From contig SCUK01000045.1 of NCBI GenBank assembly GCA_004297445.1, forward strand, positions 1-64,000: 64,000 bases of DNA. The letters run 5' to 3'. Origin of the DNA: Anaerolineae bacterium (GTDB taxonomy: Bacteria; Chloroflexota; Anaerolineae; Anaerolineales; UBA11579). Below the pieces are notes generated by a model. It worked only from the letters and a program-made list of their open reading frames with translations, was not told where the DNA came from and ran no database searches. Position numbers and translations under genes: made by a program. Of the stretch, positions 17,214-27,471 are shown one piece after another; the stretch's first letter is position 1, and each line of letters starts with the position of its first letter.

Positions 17214-18476
17214 TCAGTCTTCCCATTCCAGTTCGTAGTCGCCAATATGCACGGTGTGGCCGTTCTTCACGCCGGCGGTGCGCAGCGCTTCGTCAATCCC
17301 CAGGGTTTCCAGCAGGCGCTGGAAGCGGCGGGCGGACTGGTCGTGCTGCCAGTAGGTCATGCTGGCGGCGCGCTCAATGGCTGCGCCGACCACCTGCCAC
17401 TCCTCACCGGAGAGCCGCTTTATCTCAAAGATGCGCGGGTCTTCCTGCGGCCGGTAGACCGGCAGTGCGGCGGGGGTATCCGGCATGGGCGTTTCTTCCA
17501 GCAGGGTGTGGGCCTGGTACAGCAGGGCGCGCACGCCTTCGCCGCTGGCAGCCGAGATGAGCGCCGGGGCGAGGCCGCGCGCCTCGAGGGCGGCTTTCCA
17601 CTCCGGCCATCGGTCTTTCACATCCGGCAGGTCGGCTTTGTTCACAACCACCAGTTGCGGTTTCTCGCTGAGGGTTTCATCGAACAGAGAGAGTTCGCTG
17701 TTTATCTGGTCGTAGTCGGCCAGCGGGTCTTCGGCCAGGCCATCCAGCACATGGATGAGGACGCGCGTGCGCTGGACGTGACGCAGGAAGTCGTGCCCCA
17801 GGCCGATGCCGAGGTGAGCGCCTTCAATGAGGCCGGGGATGTCGGCGAGTACAAGACTCGCATAGTCGTCCAGCACGGCCACGCCCAGGTTGGGCGAGAG
17901 CGTGGTGAAGGGATAGTCGGCGATCTTCGGGTTGGCGTTGGAGATGGCGGCCAGCAGGGTGGACTTGCCGGCATTGGGCACGCCGATGATGCCGACATCG
18001 GCGATGAGTTTGAGTTCCAGGCGCAGTTCGCGTTCCTGGTTGGGCTCGCCCTTCTCGGCGATGCGCGGCACCTGGTTACGGGCGGTGGCGTAGTGCTGGT
18101 TGCCGCGCCCACCGCGCCCGCCTTTAACGGCCACCAGCCGCTGGCCGGGTTCGACCAGGTCGGCGAGTACATCGCCGCTGGCGGCATCATAGACGATGGT
18201 GCCCAGCGGCACAGGCAGAATCAGGTTCTCTGCGGAACGGCCGGAGCGCTGGCTGGGACCACCGTTCTTGCCGTCTTCCGCCACGTGGTGTTTCTTGCGG
18301 TGGTAGGCGTTCAGGCTGCTTTGGGCGGTGGCGGCTTCAATAATGACATCGCCGCCCTTGCCGCCATCGCCGCCATCCGGGCCGCCGCGCGGTACGAATT
18401 TCTCGCGCCGGAAGTGCACCATCCCGTCCCCGCCTTTGCCGGAACGTACTTTAATCGTGGTCTGGTCAATGAACAT
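17214..18476 (-). CDS. obg: GTPase Obg/CgtA
   Basis: This 420-residue protein has all three Obg parts: the glycine-rich Obg fold (1-158), the G domain with GVPNAGKS (165-172), DIPG and NKAD, and a C-terminal OCT domain (about 345-418, with FEIKRL and WQHDQSARRFQRLL). Obg binds the 50S ribosome and links GTP level to ribosome maturation and stress. The OCT domain is present only in some phyla. The gene is divergent from rex and upstream of nadD, with which it probably forms an operon. Confidence 0.97.
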   Translation of the reverse strand: MFIDQTTIKVRSGKGGDGMVHFRREKFVPRGGPDGGDGGKGGDVIIEAATAQSSLNAYHRKKHHVAEDGKNGGPSQRSGRSAENLILPVPLGTIVYDAASGDVLADLVEPGQRLVAVKGGRGGRGNQHYATARNQVPRIAEKGEPNQERELRLELKLIADVGIIGVPNAGKSTLLAAISNANPKIADYPFTTLSPNLGVAVLDDYASLVLADIPGLIEGAHLGIGLGHDFLRHVQRTRVLIHVLDGLAEDPLADYDQINSELSLFDETLSEKPQLVVVNKADLPDVKDRWPEWKAALEARGLAPALISAASGEGVRALLYQAHTLLEETPMPDTPAALPVYRPQEDPRIFEIKRLSGEEWQVVGAAIERAASMTYWQHDQSARRFQRLLETLGIDEALRTAGVKNGHTVHIGDYELEWED

Positions 18477-18556
18477 GAGGAGATGCAGCCTTTGGGCGGG
18501 TGGAGTGAGCGAAAGAGGATTATATCATCCGGGTGGGCAAACGCATTGTACTGGTC

Positions 18557-18574
18557 TTGTGTGTAAATGCACAA
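18557..18574 (+). promoter_or_regulatory. Candidate Rex operator 1
   Basis: TTGTGTGTAAATGCACAA is an 18-bp imperfect palindrome with the TTGTG-N8-CACAA form of the Rex operator. It lies 75 bp before the rex start and may overlap the -35 region of the rex promoter (a TAAACT at 18582-18587 could be the -10 box). Confidence 0.75.
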
Positions 18575-18598
18575 GTTGTGGTAAACTCGACCAGTTAT

Positions 18599-18616
18599 TT
18601 GTACGTAAATCTACAA
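18599..18616 (+). promoter_or_regulatory. Candidate Rex operator 2
   Basis: TTGTACGTAAATCTACAA has the same 18-bp geometry and the same central TAAAT as the first site, with TTGTA/TACAA ends. Its start is 42 bp from site 1, four helical turns, so two Rex dimers would bind the same DNA face. Confidence 0.6.
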
Positions 18617-18631
18617 TCGGAGCCTTTTTTC

Positions 18632-19252
18632 ATGGCACAGAAGAATATTCCCGATATCGTCATTGGTCGTTTACCGGTCTACCTGCGGTCTTTGCAGCGC
18701 ATGGCGCAGGAGGGCCGCCAGGTGACCTCCTCGCAGGAACTGGGCGAGCGGCTGGGTATCTCGGCGGCGCAGATTCGCAAAGACCTTTCGCAGTTTGGCG
18801 AGTTTGGCAAGCAGGGTACCGGCTATAACATCGAGTTCCTGTCCAAGAAAATCAGCGACATCCTGAACGTGGACCGGGTGTGGGAAGTGGCCATTGTGGG
18901 CGCCGGAGACATCGGCAGCGCGCTGGCGCGCTACAACGGCTTCAACCAGCGTGGTTTTCACACCCGCCTGATTTTTGATAACGACCCGAAGAAGATCGGG
19001 ATGAAGATCGATGACTTCACGGTGATGGATGCCGCCAGCATGGAAAGCGAACTTAAGCGCGCCGGCGTGCAGGTGGTGATGCTGGCGGTGCCGGCCGGGC
19101 ACGCCCAGGGCGTTGCGGACCGGCTGGTGAGCGCCGGAGTCAAGGCCATTCTGAACTATGCGCCGGTGAGCCTGAACGTGCCGGCGGATGTGCGCGTGCA
19201 ACACATTGACCCAGTGGTGCATTTGCAGCGCATGACATACTACCTGGACTGA
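18632..19252 (+). CDS. rex: Redox-sensing transcriptional repressor Rex
   Basis: This 206-residue protein has an N-terminal winged helix (about 7-65: IPDIVIGRLPVYLRSL through RKDLSQFGEFGKQGTGY) and a Rossmann domain with GAGDIGSAL at 90-98. Rex binds DNA when NADH is low and leaves it when NADH rises, controlling fermentation and respiration genes. The start at 18632 matches the family N-terminus; an in-frame start at 18533 would run through the operators. Two operator-like sites upstream indicate autoregulation. It is monocistronic. Confidence 0.96.
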   Translation: MAQKNIPDIVIGRLPVYLRSLQRMAQEGRQVTSSQELGERLGISAAQIRKDLSQFGEFGKQGTGYNIEFLSKKISDILNVDRVWEVAIVGAGDIGSALARYNGFNQRGFHTRLIFDNDPKKIGMKIDDFTVMDAASMESELKRAGVQVVMLAVPAGHAQGVADRLVSAGVKAILNYAPVSLNVPADVRVQHIDPVVHLQRMTYYLD

Positions 19253-19291
19253 ACCTACCTTCAATCGTCCAGACTATTTCAACGGACAACA

Positions 19292-19326
19292 AAACACCCC
19301 GCTATGGCGGGGTGTTTATTTTTTTC
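19292..19326. terminator. Bidirectional terminator between rex and the atp operon
   Basis: AAACACCCCGC (19292-19302) pairs with GCGGGGTGTTT (19307-19317) around TATG, with a T-run to 19325 and an A-rich left side, so it serves both convergent units. Confidence 0.92.
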
Positions 19327-19343
19327 AGTCAGAGACGGGAAAA

Positions 19344-20354
19344 TCAAATCTGGGGCAGGTTGCGGTTGAGCAGGTCATACATGCCGTGGGCGCGGCAGGC
19401 GCCTTCGGCGACGCAGGAGAGCGGGTTGTCCACCAGGTAGACGGGCACGCCCAGATTCTGGGTCATCAATTTGTCCATGCCGCGCAAGAGGGCCGCGCCG
19501 CCGCACAGGGCGATGCCGCGGTCAATGATGTCGGAGGCCAGCTCGGGCTGGGTTTTTTCCAGTACCCGGCGTACGGTTTCAAAAATCTGGTCGAGCGTGT
19601 CTTCCACCGCTTCCACAATCTCACCGGTGGTGAGGGTGAGCGGCTTGGGCAGACCGCTGACCTGGTCCTGCCCCTGGATATCGATGCTGAGTTCTTCATC
19701 CAGCGGGATGGCGGCGCCAATGCGCAGTTTGACCTGTTCGGCGGTGGGCAGGCCGATGATGAGGCCGTACTTGCGGCGCACGTAGGTCACGATGGCTTCG
19801 TCCAGGTCCAGCCCGCCGATGCGCAACGTCTCGCCAGAGACGATGGTGTGCATGGCAATGACCGCGGCCTGGGATGCGCCGGCGCCCAGCAGGACAATCA
19901 TGTTGCCGGAGGGCGTGCCGATGGGCAGGTCCACGCCGAGGGCGGCGGCCACCGGCTGCGGCACCAGCCGGGCATCGCCCACGCTGAGGGCGGCTTCCTG
20001 CACCGCGCGGCGTTCGACGCTGGTGATGCCAAACGGGTGGGTGATCATCAGGTTGGGGCGCATGCGCAGAAAGCCCATGCCGCCGCCAATGCGTTTGACG
20101 AGCGCTTCGAGGAACTTCTCGGTATATTCGTAAAAGGCGACGACGCCGTGCTGCAGGATGCGAGTGACCTGCATCTGCTCGGCGTCCACGCGGCCAATCA
20201 TGCCCTGGGCCTCGCGGCCCAGCGCCACCATGATCTGCCGGTCAATATCTACAGAGACGACACTGGGTTCTTCCAGGATGACCACCCCATCCTCGGCAAT
20301 GCGCGTGAACATGGTGCCAAGGTCAATCCCCAGTTCTTTTGAGAACATGCCCAT
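19344..20354 (-). CDS. MreB-like actin-fold protein with degenerate nucleotide site
   Basis: This 336-residue protein aligns end to end with MreB: GIDLGTMFTRI at 9-19 (phosphate 1), RIGGLDLDEAIVTYVRRKYG and CGGAALLRGMDKL (adenosine loop). The phosphate-2 loop, DIGGGTTE in MreB, reads LLGAGASQ at 155-162, so the Asp, the Thr pair and the Glu are all gone. It probably no longer hydrolyses ATP normally. It starts 6 bp after atpC and appears to be the last gene of the atp operon. A cytoskeletal or scaffolding role is inference; a true MreB may be elsewhere. Confidence 0.82.
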   Translation of the reverse strand: MGMFSKELGIDLGTMFTRIAEDGVVILEEPSVVSVDIDRQIMVALGREAQGMIGRVDAEQMQVTRILQHGVVAFYEYTEKFLEALVKRIGGGMGFLRMRPNLMITHPFGITSVERRAVQEAALSVGDARLVPQPVAAALGVDLPIGTPSGNMIVLLGAGASQAAVIAMHTIVSGETLRIGGLDLDEAIVTYVRRKYGLIIGLPTAEQVKLRIGAAIPLDEELSIDIQGQDQVSGLPKPLTLTTGEIVEAVEDTLDQIFETVRRVLEKTQPELASDIIDRGIALCGGAALLRGMDKLMTQNLGVPVYLVDNPLSCVAEGACRAHGMYDLLNRNLPQI

Positions 20355-20360
20355 AATGGG

Positions 20361-20822
20361 TTAGCGGGATTCGCCCGGCTCTTCTGTGCTGCGATTGACT
20401 CGGCCACGGGCAGAGCGGAAGCGCTGGGCGACATCCAGACGGAGGTTGGAGCGGCGCAGGGCGGCTTCGAGAGCGAGGTAGGTGTCTAAATCTTCACCCT
20501 TTCTGGCACCTTCCATCATTTCCTGAACGCGCTTGCGGGCTTCCTCGGCGCGGGCAATGTCGATTTCCTCGACGTTTTCGGCGGCGTCTGCCAGGATGGT
20601 GACGATATCCGGCTGAACTTCCACCAGCCCGCCCGTGACGGTGAAGATGGTCTCTTCCCCGCCCTTGCGGACTTTGATGACGCCGAGGCGCAGTGTGGAG
20701 AGCAACGGGGCGTGATGCGGCAGGATGCCCATCTCGCCGTCCTCACCCGGCAGCACTACGATATCCACGTCGTCTTCGTAGACCAGCCGGTCCTGTGAGA
20801 CGATTTCGCAACGAATGGTCAC
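20361..20822 (-). CDS. atpC: ATP synthase epsilon subunit
   Basis: This 153-residue subunit of the F1 central stalk begins with a GTG codon, preceded by AGGAG. The beta-sandwich N-domain has DVDIVVLPGEDGEMGILP and VTGGLVEVQPDIVTILAD; the C-terminal helical hairpin (about 90-140) can brake hydrolysis. It is slightly longer than average because of an Arg-rich tail. It lies 14 bp after atpD. Confidence 0.96.
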   Translation of the reverse strand: MTIRCEIVSQDRLVYEDDVDIVVLPGEDGEMGILPHHAPLLSTLRLGVIKVRKGGEETIFTVTGGLVEVQPDIVTILADAAENVEEIDIARAEEARKRVQEMMEGARKGEDLDTYLALEAALRRSNLRLDVAQRFRSARGRVNRSTEEPGESR

Positions 20823-20836
20823 GCTGGGCTCCTGAC

Positions 20837-22294
<1,458 letters not shown>

Positions 22295-22301
22295 CTACGG
22301 G

Positions 22302-23198
22302 TTATTTGCTTTGGGCCAATGCCTCGGCGCCGCCAACGATGTCCAGAATCTCGTTGGTGATCGCCTGCTGGCGGACCTTGTTGTATTCGAGCTGGAGAAT
22401 GCCGGCCAGGTCGGTGGCATTCTCGGTGGCGTTGCGCATCGCCACCATGCGGGCGGCGTGTTCGCTGGCGAGCGATTCGAGCATCGCCTGGAACACCTGC
22501 AGACCGGTGAAGCGCGGCACGATTTCGTCCAGGATTTCGCGCTCGCCGGGTTCGTATTCGTACACGCCGGAGGACAGGCCGCCGGTGGCGTATTCCGACT
22601 GCACCAGCCCGGCGCTGGTGTCGAACTCCAGCGGCAGGAGTTTCTTCATTGTGGGGTCCTGCTTCACCATGCTGACGAAGTCGGTGTAGAGCAGATAGAC
22701 TTCATCGGCCTTGCCGGAGAGGAATTCTTCCACAGCCATGCGCCCGATGGCCGAGGTGTCGGCGAAGGAGGGTTCGGCGGGCAGGCCGCTGAAATCCGCC
22801 ATCACTTCCTGGCCGCGGCGCAGCAGCAGTTCGGTGCCTTTGCGGCCGATGGAGATGAAGCGCACCGGCACCGGGTACTTCCCGAATTTTTCCAGCGCAA
22901 AGCGCATGATGTTGGTGTTGTACGGGCCGGCCAGGCCACGGTCGCTGGTGATGAGCAGTACGACGACGCTCTTCACGTTATCGCGCTTGGTGAGCAGGGG
23001 GTGCAGGCTTTCGCGGCCGGGTTGCTTGGCAATGTGGGTCAGCACGTTCCAGGCCTTGTTGGCATATGGCCGGGTGTGGAACATGCGGTCCATCGCCTTG
23101 CGTACCCGGCTGGCGCTGACGGCCTGCAGGGCGCGCGTCACCTGGGCGATGTTCTTGACGCTGCGGATTCGCTTTTTTACTTCGCGTGCGTTTGCCAT
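22302..23198 (-). CDS. atpG: ATP synthase gamma subunit
   Basis: This 298-residue protein forms the rotating shaft. MANAREVKKRIRSVKNIAQV at the N-terminus and EHAARMVAMRNATENATDL near the C-terminus are the two coiled-coil helices, with the Rossmann-like middle around LLITSDRGLAGPYNTNIMR. Its length is typical. It follows atpA by 19 bp; the ribosome site is weak, suggesting reliance on coupling. Confidence 0.97.
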   Translation of the reverse strand: MANAREVKKRIRSVKNIAQVTRALQAVSASRVRKAMDRMFHTRPYANKAWNVLTHIAKQPGRESLHPLLTKRDNVKSVVVLLITSDRGLAGPYNTNIMRFALEKFGKYPVPVRFISIGRKGTELLLRRGQEVMADFSGLPAEPSFADTSAIGRMAVEEFLSGKADEVYLLYTDFVSMVKQDPTMKKLLPLEFDTSAGLVQSEYATGGLSSGVYEYEPGEREILDEIVPRFTGLQVFQAMLESLASEHAARMVAMRNATENATDLAGILQLEYNKVRQQAITNEILDIVGGAEALAQSK

Positions 23199-23217
23199 GT
23201 CGCTCTACTGACCCTGA

Positions 23218-24873
23218 TTAGAAGGCGCTGTTGAAAGCGTCAATCGCGGCGCGCAGTTTCTTATCGGTCTCTTCGGTGATGCGTTTCTCTTCGCGGATGG
23301 CCTTGACCACCTCGGGGTGCGAGGTGTGCATGAACTTCGTCAGGCCGGTTTCCCATTCCTGCATGCGGTCGATGGCAATGTTGTCCGCATAGCCCTTGGT
23401 GCCGGCAAAGATGGCGATGACCTGGTCTTCCATTTCAACCGGCTGGTACTGGGGCTGCTTGAGGATTTCCTGCAGGCGCTGGCCGCGGTTGAGGCGCGCC
23501 ATCGTGCCTTTGTCCAGGCCGGAGCCGAATTGGGCGAAGGCCGCCAGTTCACGGAAGGAGGCCATGTCCAGGCGCAGACCGCCGGCCACCTGCTTCATGG
23601 CTTTGGTCTGGGCGTCGCCGCCCACGCGCGAGACCGACAGGCCGGCGTTGACCGCCGGGCGGATGCCGGAATAGAACAGGTCGGCTTCGAGGTATATCTG
23701 GCCGTCGGTAATCGAAATGACGTTGGTGGGCACGTAGGCGGACACATCACCAAGCAGAGTCTCGATGATGGGCAGGGCGGTGAGGGAGCCACCGGAGCCC
23801 TTAATCTTGGCGAGCTTGTGGTCGGCGGCATCGGTCATGGCTTTGAGGTCGTGTTCGGCGTTGTGCTTCGCCAGCGGGCCCTCGTAGGTCTTGCCGTTCA
23901 CGCCATCTTTGGCGCCGGCCAGACCTTCGTGAGATTTCTTGACGATGACGAAATTGTCGGAAAGGCGGGCGGCGCGCTCCAGCAGGCGGGAGTGCAGATA
24001 GAACACATCGCCGGGGTAGGCTTCACGTCCTGGGGGGCGGCGCAGCAGGAGCGACACCTGGCGGTAGGCCCAGGCGTGCTTGGAGAGGTCGTCGTACACG
24101 ATGAGCGCATCGCGGCCGGTCTCCATGAACTCTTCGCCGATGGAGCAGCCGGCATACGGGGCGATGTACTGCAGGGCGGCCGACTCATCAGCCGCCGCCA
24201 CCACGATGACGGTGTTGTTCATGGCGCCGTTGGCTTCGAGGATGGCGACGGTGCGGGCGATGGCGGCCTTCTTCTGGCCGATGGCGACGTAGATGCAGAT
24301 GAGGTCTTTGTCTTTCTGGTTGATGATGGCGTCGATGGCCAGGGCGGTCTTGCCGGTCTGGCGGTCACCGATGATGAGTTCGCGCTGGCCGCGGCCGACG
24401 GGGGTCAGGGCGTCCACGGCCTTGATGCCGGTCTGGACGGGGGTGTCCACGTCCTTGCGGATGATGACGCCGGGGGCAATGCGCTCAATGGGGCGGAAGC
24501 CGGTGGCGGCGATAGGACCTTTGCCGTCAATCGGTTCGCCGAGGGCGTTGACCACACGGCCAATCATGGCGTCGCCGACGGGCACGGAGGCGATGCGCCC
24601 GGTGGAGCGCACGGTCATGCCTTCTTCAATACCGGTGAACTCGCCCATGATGATGATGCCCACGCTTTCAGCCTCAAGGTTGAAAGCGATGCCCATGACA
24701 CCGTTGTCGAACTGCACCAGTTCCTGGGCTTTCACATCCCGCAAACCGCGGGCACGGGCGATGCCGTCGCCGGCTTCGTAAACCGTACCGACATCGCGGA
24801 CGCCGAGATCAGGTTCAAAGTCCTGAATCTGCTTGTGCAGGCTGGTGGAAAGTTCTTTAATCAGGTCAGACAT
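23218..24873 (-). CDS. atpA: ATP synthase alpha subunit with internal insertion
   Basis: This 551-residue subunit is about 50 residues longer than usual. The P-loop GDRQTGKT is at 169-176 and the interface Arg segment VSRVGGDAQ is intact. The extra length lies between AARLSD (301-306) and [12 protein letters not shown] (from 361), where normal alpha chains have only a few residues; the insert is charged (for example [13 protein letters not shown] and [12 protein letters not shown]). It is the first gene of an operon with only F1 genes: no a, b, c or delta gene is seen on either side. GTGGAG precedes the start. Confidence 0.97.
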   Translation of the reverse strand: MSDLIKELSTSLHKQIQDFEPDLGVRDVGTVYEAGDGIARARGLRDVKAQELVQFDNGVMGIAFNLEAESVGIIIMGEFTGIEEGMTVRSTGRIASVPVGDAMIGRVVNALGEPIDGKGPIAATGFRPIERIAPGVIIRKDVDTPVQTGIKAVDALTPVGRGQRELIIGDRQTGKTALAIDAIINQKDKDLICIYVAIGQKKAAIARTVAILEANGAMNNTVIVVAAADESAALQYIAPYAGCSIGEEFMETGRDALIVYDDLSKHAWAYRQVSLLLRRPPGREAYPGDVFYLHSRLLERAARLSDNFVIVKKSHEGLAGAKDGVNGKTYEGPLAKHNAEHDLKAMTDAADHKLAKIKGSGGSLTALPIIETLLGDVSAYVPTNVISITDGQIYLEADLFYSGIRPAVNAGLSVSRVGGDAQTKAMKQVAGGLRLDMASFRELAAFAQFGSGLDKGTMARLNRGQRLQEILKQPQYQPVEMEDQVIAIFAGTKGYADNIAIDRMQEWETGLTKFMHTSHPEVVKAIREEKRITEETDKKLRAAIDAFNSAF

Positions 24874-24902
24874 CAGCGGTTCTCCACGTTTCGAGATTTA
24901 GC

Positions 24903-24956
24903 GCGGGGCATCCCCGCTACTGCAGAGTTGTTTGAATGTGATTCCCGCATGGCGGG
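24903..24956 (-). other. Two hairpins in the atpA leader
   Basis: GCGGGG/CCCCGC (24903-24908 with 24912-24917) and CCCGC/GCGGG (24944-24948 with 24952-24956) form two short GC stems between the promoter and the atpA ribosome site. They could stabilise or modulate the leader; no T-run follows, so they are not terminators. Confidence 0.45.
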
Positions 24957-24996
24957 TTTCCTGTTAAATCAAGCCAATTGCCCTGTGGGCGCGGTA

Positions 24997-25025
24997 ATCA
25001 TACCTGATAGGTGCGTAATTGTCCA
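24997..25025 (-). promoter_or_regulatory. atp operon promoter
   Basis: On the minus strand TGGACA (25020-25025) and TATGAT (24997-25002) are spaced 17 bp, each one base from consensus. Predicted start near 24990 gives a leader of about 115 nt. Confidence 0.65.
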
Positions 25026-25045
25026 GTAATTCACAATTAGACCAC

Positions 25046-25078
25046 AACCCCTGCCCGCGCACGCCAGAATCAGGGGTT
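25046..25078 (-). terminator. Possible terminator of the lipoprotein gene
   Basis: AACCCCTG (25046-25053) pairs with CAGGGGTT (25071-25078) across a 17-nt loop, just after the lipoprotein stop. The loop is long and the T-run poor, so confidence is modest. Confidence 0.45.
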
Positions 25079-25086
25079 TAACCGCG

Positions 25087-26367
25087 TTACGGCCCGAACT
25101 CCACCTGGACAGTATCAGTGGTCTCCCCGGATTCGAGCACGGTGATGGTCACGCCCGAAATCCGCAGGCTTTCGCCGGCGGCGAGCGGCGCATCCAGATA
25201 ATCGGCGGATACGCCGCTGGTTTGCACCTGCAGTCCACCCTGGCCGGAAGCGATGGATGTATCCACGGTATAGACCAGGACACCGCCTTCAGGGATGGCG
25301 CTGTCATAGCCCAGGGCGCGGCGGCTTTCGATTACGACGGCGCGCGTCCCACCCACCGGCACCACGATGAGCTTGACGCCCCCCGGCACTTCCACCGCGG
25401 TGAGCGTGGTCGTACCACCTTCTGGGAAGCATGCCACCTGGGCGTCAATCACCCAATTCAGTTGCCAGCGCTCCCAGGCGAAGTGCTCGTGGCCTTTGCC
25501 GTCAATCAGCCCCATTACACTCCACTCTCCCACCCAGCGCAGCGCGTTGGAACTGCCATAAAGATACAGGTCAACCAGCCCCATGTTGTGGCCCATTTCG
25601 TGGTTGAGCCAGGTGGAGCCCCAATAGGTGAGGTCTGTGCCGGAGGTAGCTCCATTGTTGATGGTCATCCCGTCCACCTCGATTCCGCCCTCGCTCAGGT
25701 CCGCGGCAAAGGCTGGGCCATAGGAGAACGGGCTGGTGGCCGGGTCGTTCATGACCACGATATCGTCAATGTCTGAAAAATCAAAATCCGGGTCAGCCAG
25801 CGCCGCTGCCTGGCGGATGTAGTCGCGGTGCGAGACGGAGGAATGCATGAAATAGTCGTCCTTGCTGCCGGGCATGCGCAGCCATTCCAGCAAGGGTACC
25901 AGTTCCATCTGCATCTGCCCGTAGGAGGTCGCCAGGAAGAACTCCTCGGCCCCCGGGGAGATCATATTGAAGACGTCCTCCGGGGATACGGTTGCGGCGG
26001 CATCTTCAAAATCGACAAACAGCACCGCTACTCGCACCGTGCCGGTTGAGACCAGGCGGATAGGCTTGACCGGAAAACCCAGGGTGATGTCGCTTTCATA
26101 GAGATAGACATTGAAGTCCCCGGGCAGTTTGCACAGATTCGGGTCAGCGCCCACGGGTGTGGGGACCAGAGTGGGTGTGGCCGTGGGGATTTCGGTAGGT
26201 GTTTCCGTAGGGGCGGCGGTTTCCGTTGGCGCGTCGGTTGCCGCAGGGATGGCCGTGGATGGGGTTTCCGGGGCGGCATCATCTGCTGGCGGCGTTTCCG
26301 CGGGTGTGGCGCAACCAAATAGAAAAAGAACAAGGATTAAAACCAAAAGCAAGCGTTGGATACGCAT
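25087..26367 (-). CDS. M6-type metalloprotease lipoprotein
   Basis: This 426-residue protein has a lipoprotein signal (lipobox LFGC, Cys near 19), a Thr/Pro/Ala linker (about 22-72, with repeated PTETPTE units) and a catalytic domain with HEMGH at 256-260 followed by NMGLVD, the HExxHxxGxxD zinc motif of the M6/immune-inhibitor-A group. VAVLFVDFED and ATSYGQMQMEL are typical of that family. It would be anchored outside the membrane and degrade extracellular protein. The C-terminal 100 residues are probably a beta-rich accessory domain. It is a single-gene unit. Confidence 0.85.
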   Translation of the reverse strand: MRIQRLLLVLILVLFLFGCATPAETPPADDAAPETPSTAIPAATDAPTETAAPTETPTEIPTATPTLVPTPVGADPNLCKLPGDFNVYLYESDITLGFPVKPIRLVSTGTVRVAVLFVDFEDAAATVSPEDVFNMISPGAEEFFLATSYGQMQMELVPLLEWLRMPGSKDDYFMHSSVSHRDYIRQAAALADPDFDFSDIDDIVVMNDPATSPFSYGPAFAADLSEGGIEVDGMTINNGATSGTDLTYWGSTWLNHEMGHNMGLVDLYLYGSSNALRWVGEWSVMGLIDGKGHEHFAWERWQLNWVIDAQVACFPEGGTTTLTAVEVPGGVKLIVVPVGGTRAVVIESRRALGYDSAIPEGGVLVYTVDTSIASGQGGLQVQTSGVSADYLDAPLAAGESLRISGVTITVLESGETTDTVQVEFGP

Positions 26368-26511
26368 GGGCCATCTCCTCCGTCAGGGTGAACCTGAGTA
26401 CCTCATTGTCCGACAGGTCGCCTGCCTGTGTCAAGGCCAGATATCCGTACTTCCGAAGCCGAACGAGGTTTGACATTTCCAGGCAATTCCCGCAGGTTGC
26501 TGCGGTTTTGG

Positions 26512-26517
26512 TATAAT
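26512..26517 (+). promoter_or_regulatory. -10 box of the J-domain gene
   Basis: TATAAT preceded by GG lies 34 nt before the ATG at 26552. A consensus TTGACA at 26470-26475 is too far upstream to pair with it, and no good -35 box is at 17 bp. Confidence 0.4.
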
Positions 26518-26551
26518 TGCCTTTTGTAATGCTCACAGACGCCCAATCCTG

Positions 26552-27427
26552 ATGCCGCCTCGCAAACGTTCCTCCCGACCCAGATCCGCTGATACCCGCC
26601 TCTCCGCCGATAGTGAGCTGGAGATGCTGCGCGACCGCCTCAATAAGAAGCGCGAATACATCGCCATCCTCGAATTGGAGTTGTTCAACACCCGCGCCGA
26701 CCTGGCCGAGTGGGGCAAACTCTACAACGAGCGCATTGCCCCCCTGGAAGAACGCCTGCGTTCGCTGCGGCGCACGCTGTACGAGGCGCTGGAATCGCAA
26801 CGCGGGACGGAGGAAGGGCCGGCCGAGCCGGACCCCTTTAGCCTGCCCGAGGATGAAGCCGAAGAAACTGCTGACCCGTTTGCCTACCGCGACCGGGCCA
26901 ATGGCAAGAACGGCAAGAATGGCAAGGACGAGAAGAACGGCAAGAGCCTCAGCCCAAAACTGGAAGAAGAGTTGCGGCGGCTGTTCCGTGAACTAGCCAA
27001 GCGCTTCCACCCGGACCTGACCAGCGATGCGCAGGAAAAGACCTACCGCGAACAGATCATGACCCGGGTGAACCAGGCGTACAGCGCCCGCGACCTGGAG
27101 ACGCTGCGCAAGCTGGCCGAACAACCGGACCGGCCGGTGGAACCGAAGAAAGACCGCGCCGAAGAAGCCAAAGCCCTGCGCAAGGAACTGAAACGGCTGG
27201 ACACGGTGATTGGTGACCTGAAGAGCACCATCCGGGTGCTGGAAGAATCGCCCATCATGCAAATGAAGATGGAAGCGCGTGTGCAGCGGCGCGACGGCCG
27301 CGACCTGCTGACCGAAATGGTGGCCAGCCTGAAGGAGCAGATTGACGATCTGCAAGAGCACCTGACGGTGCTTGGCATCGACTCAAATCTGGACCCGAAT
27401 GTGGACGAAAGCGTTAAGGCAGGCTGA
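26552..27427 (+). CDS. Coiled-coil protein with internal J-domain
   Basis: This 291-residue protein has an N-terminal coiled coil (about 20-90), an acidic stretch (90-115), a short Lys/Asn/Gly run with NGKNGKNGKD (about 124-133), then a J-domain-like helical unit with KRFHPDLTS: the HPD at 153-155 is the element that stimulates Hsp70. A second coiled coil (about 200-275) ends the protein. J-proteins deliver clients to DnaK; here the J-domain is central and there is no zinc finger, so it is not DnaJ itself. No ribosome site precedes the ATG. Confidence 0.78.
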   Translation: MPPRKRSSRPRSADTRLSADSELEMLRDRLNKKREYIAILELELFNTRADLAEWGKLYNERIAPLEERLRSLRRTLYEALESQRGTEEGPAEPDPFSLPEDEAEETADPFAYRDRANGKNGKNGKDEKNGKSLSPKLEEELRRLFRELAKRFHPDLTSDAQEKTYREQIMTRVNQAYSARDLETLRKLAEQPDRPVEPKKDRAEEAKALRKELKRLDTVIGDLKSTIRVLEESPIMQMKMEARVQRRDGRDLLTEMVASLKEQIDDLQEHLTVLGIDSNLDPNVDESVKAG

Positions 27428-27471
27428 CCGGCGCGGAATCGCAATATCCGGGCGTCACTCGTTCGTCATTC

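Noticed and set aside
17206-17226. Seven-codon longer start for nadD
   Set aside because: It would overlap obg and precede the family's normal N-terminus.
24903-24917. Terminator in the atpA leader
   Set aside because: The hairpin has no T-run and lies between a good promoter and the start codon.
23317-25029. 570-codon frame antisense to atpA
   Set aside because: atpA is certain; the antisense frame is a codon-bias shadow.
26470-26475. Consensus TTGACA before the J-domain gene
   Set aside because: It is 36 bp from the TATAAT, too far to pair as a promoter.
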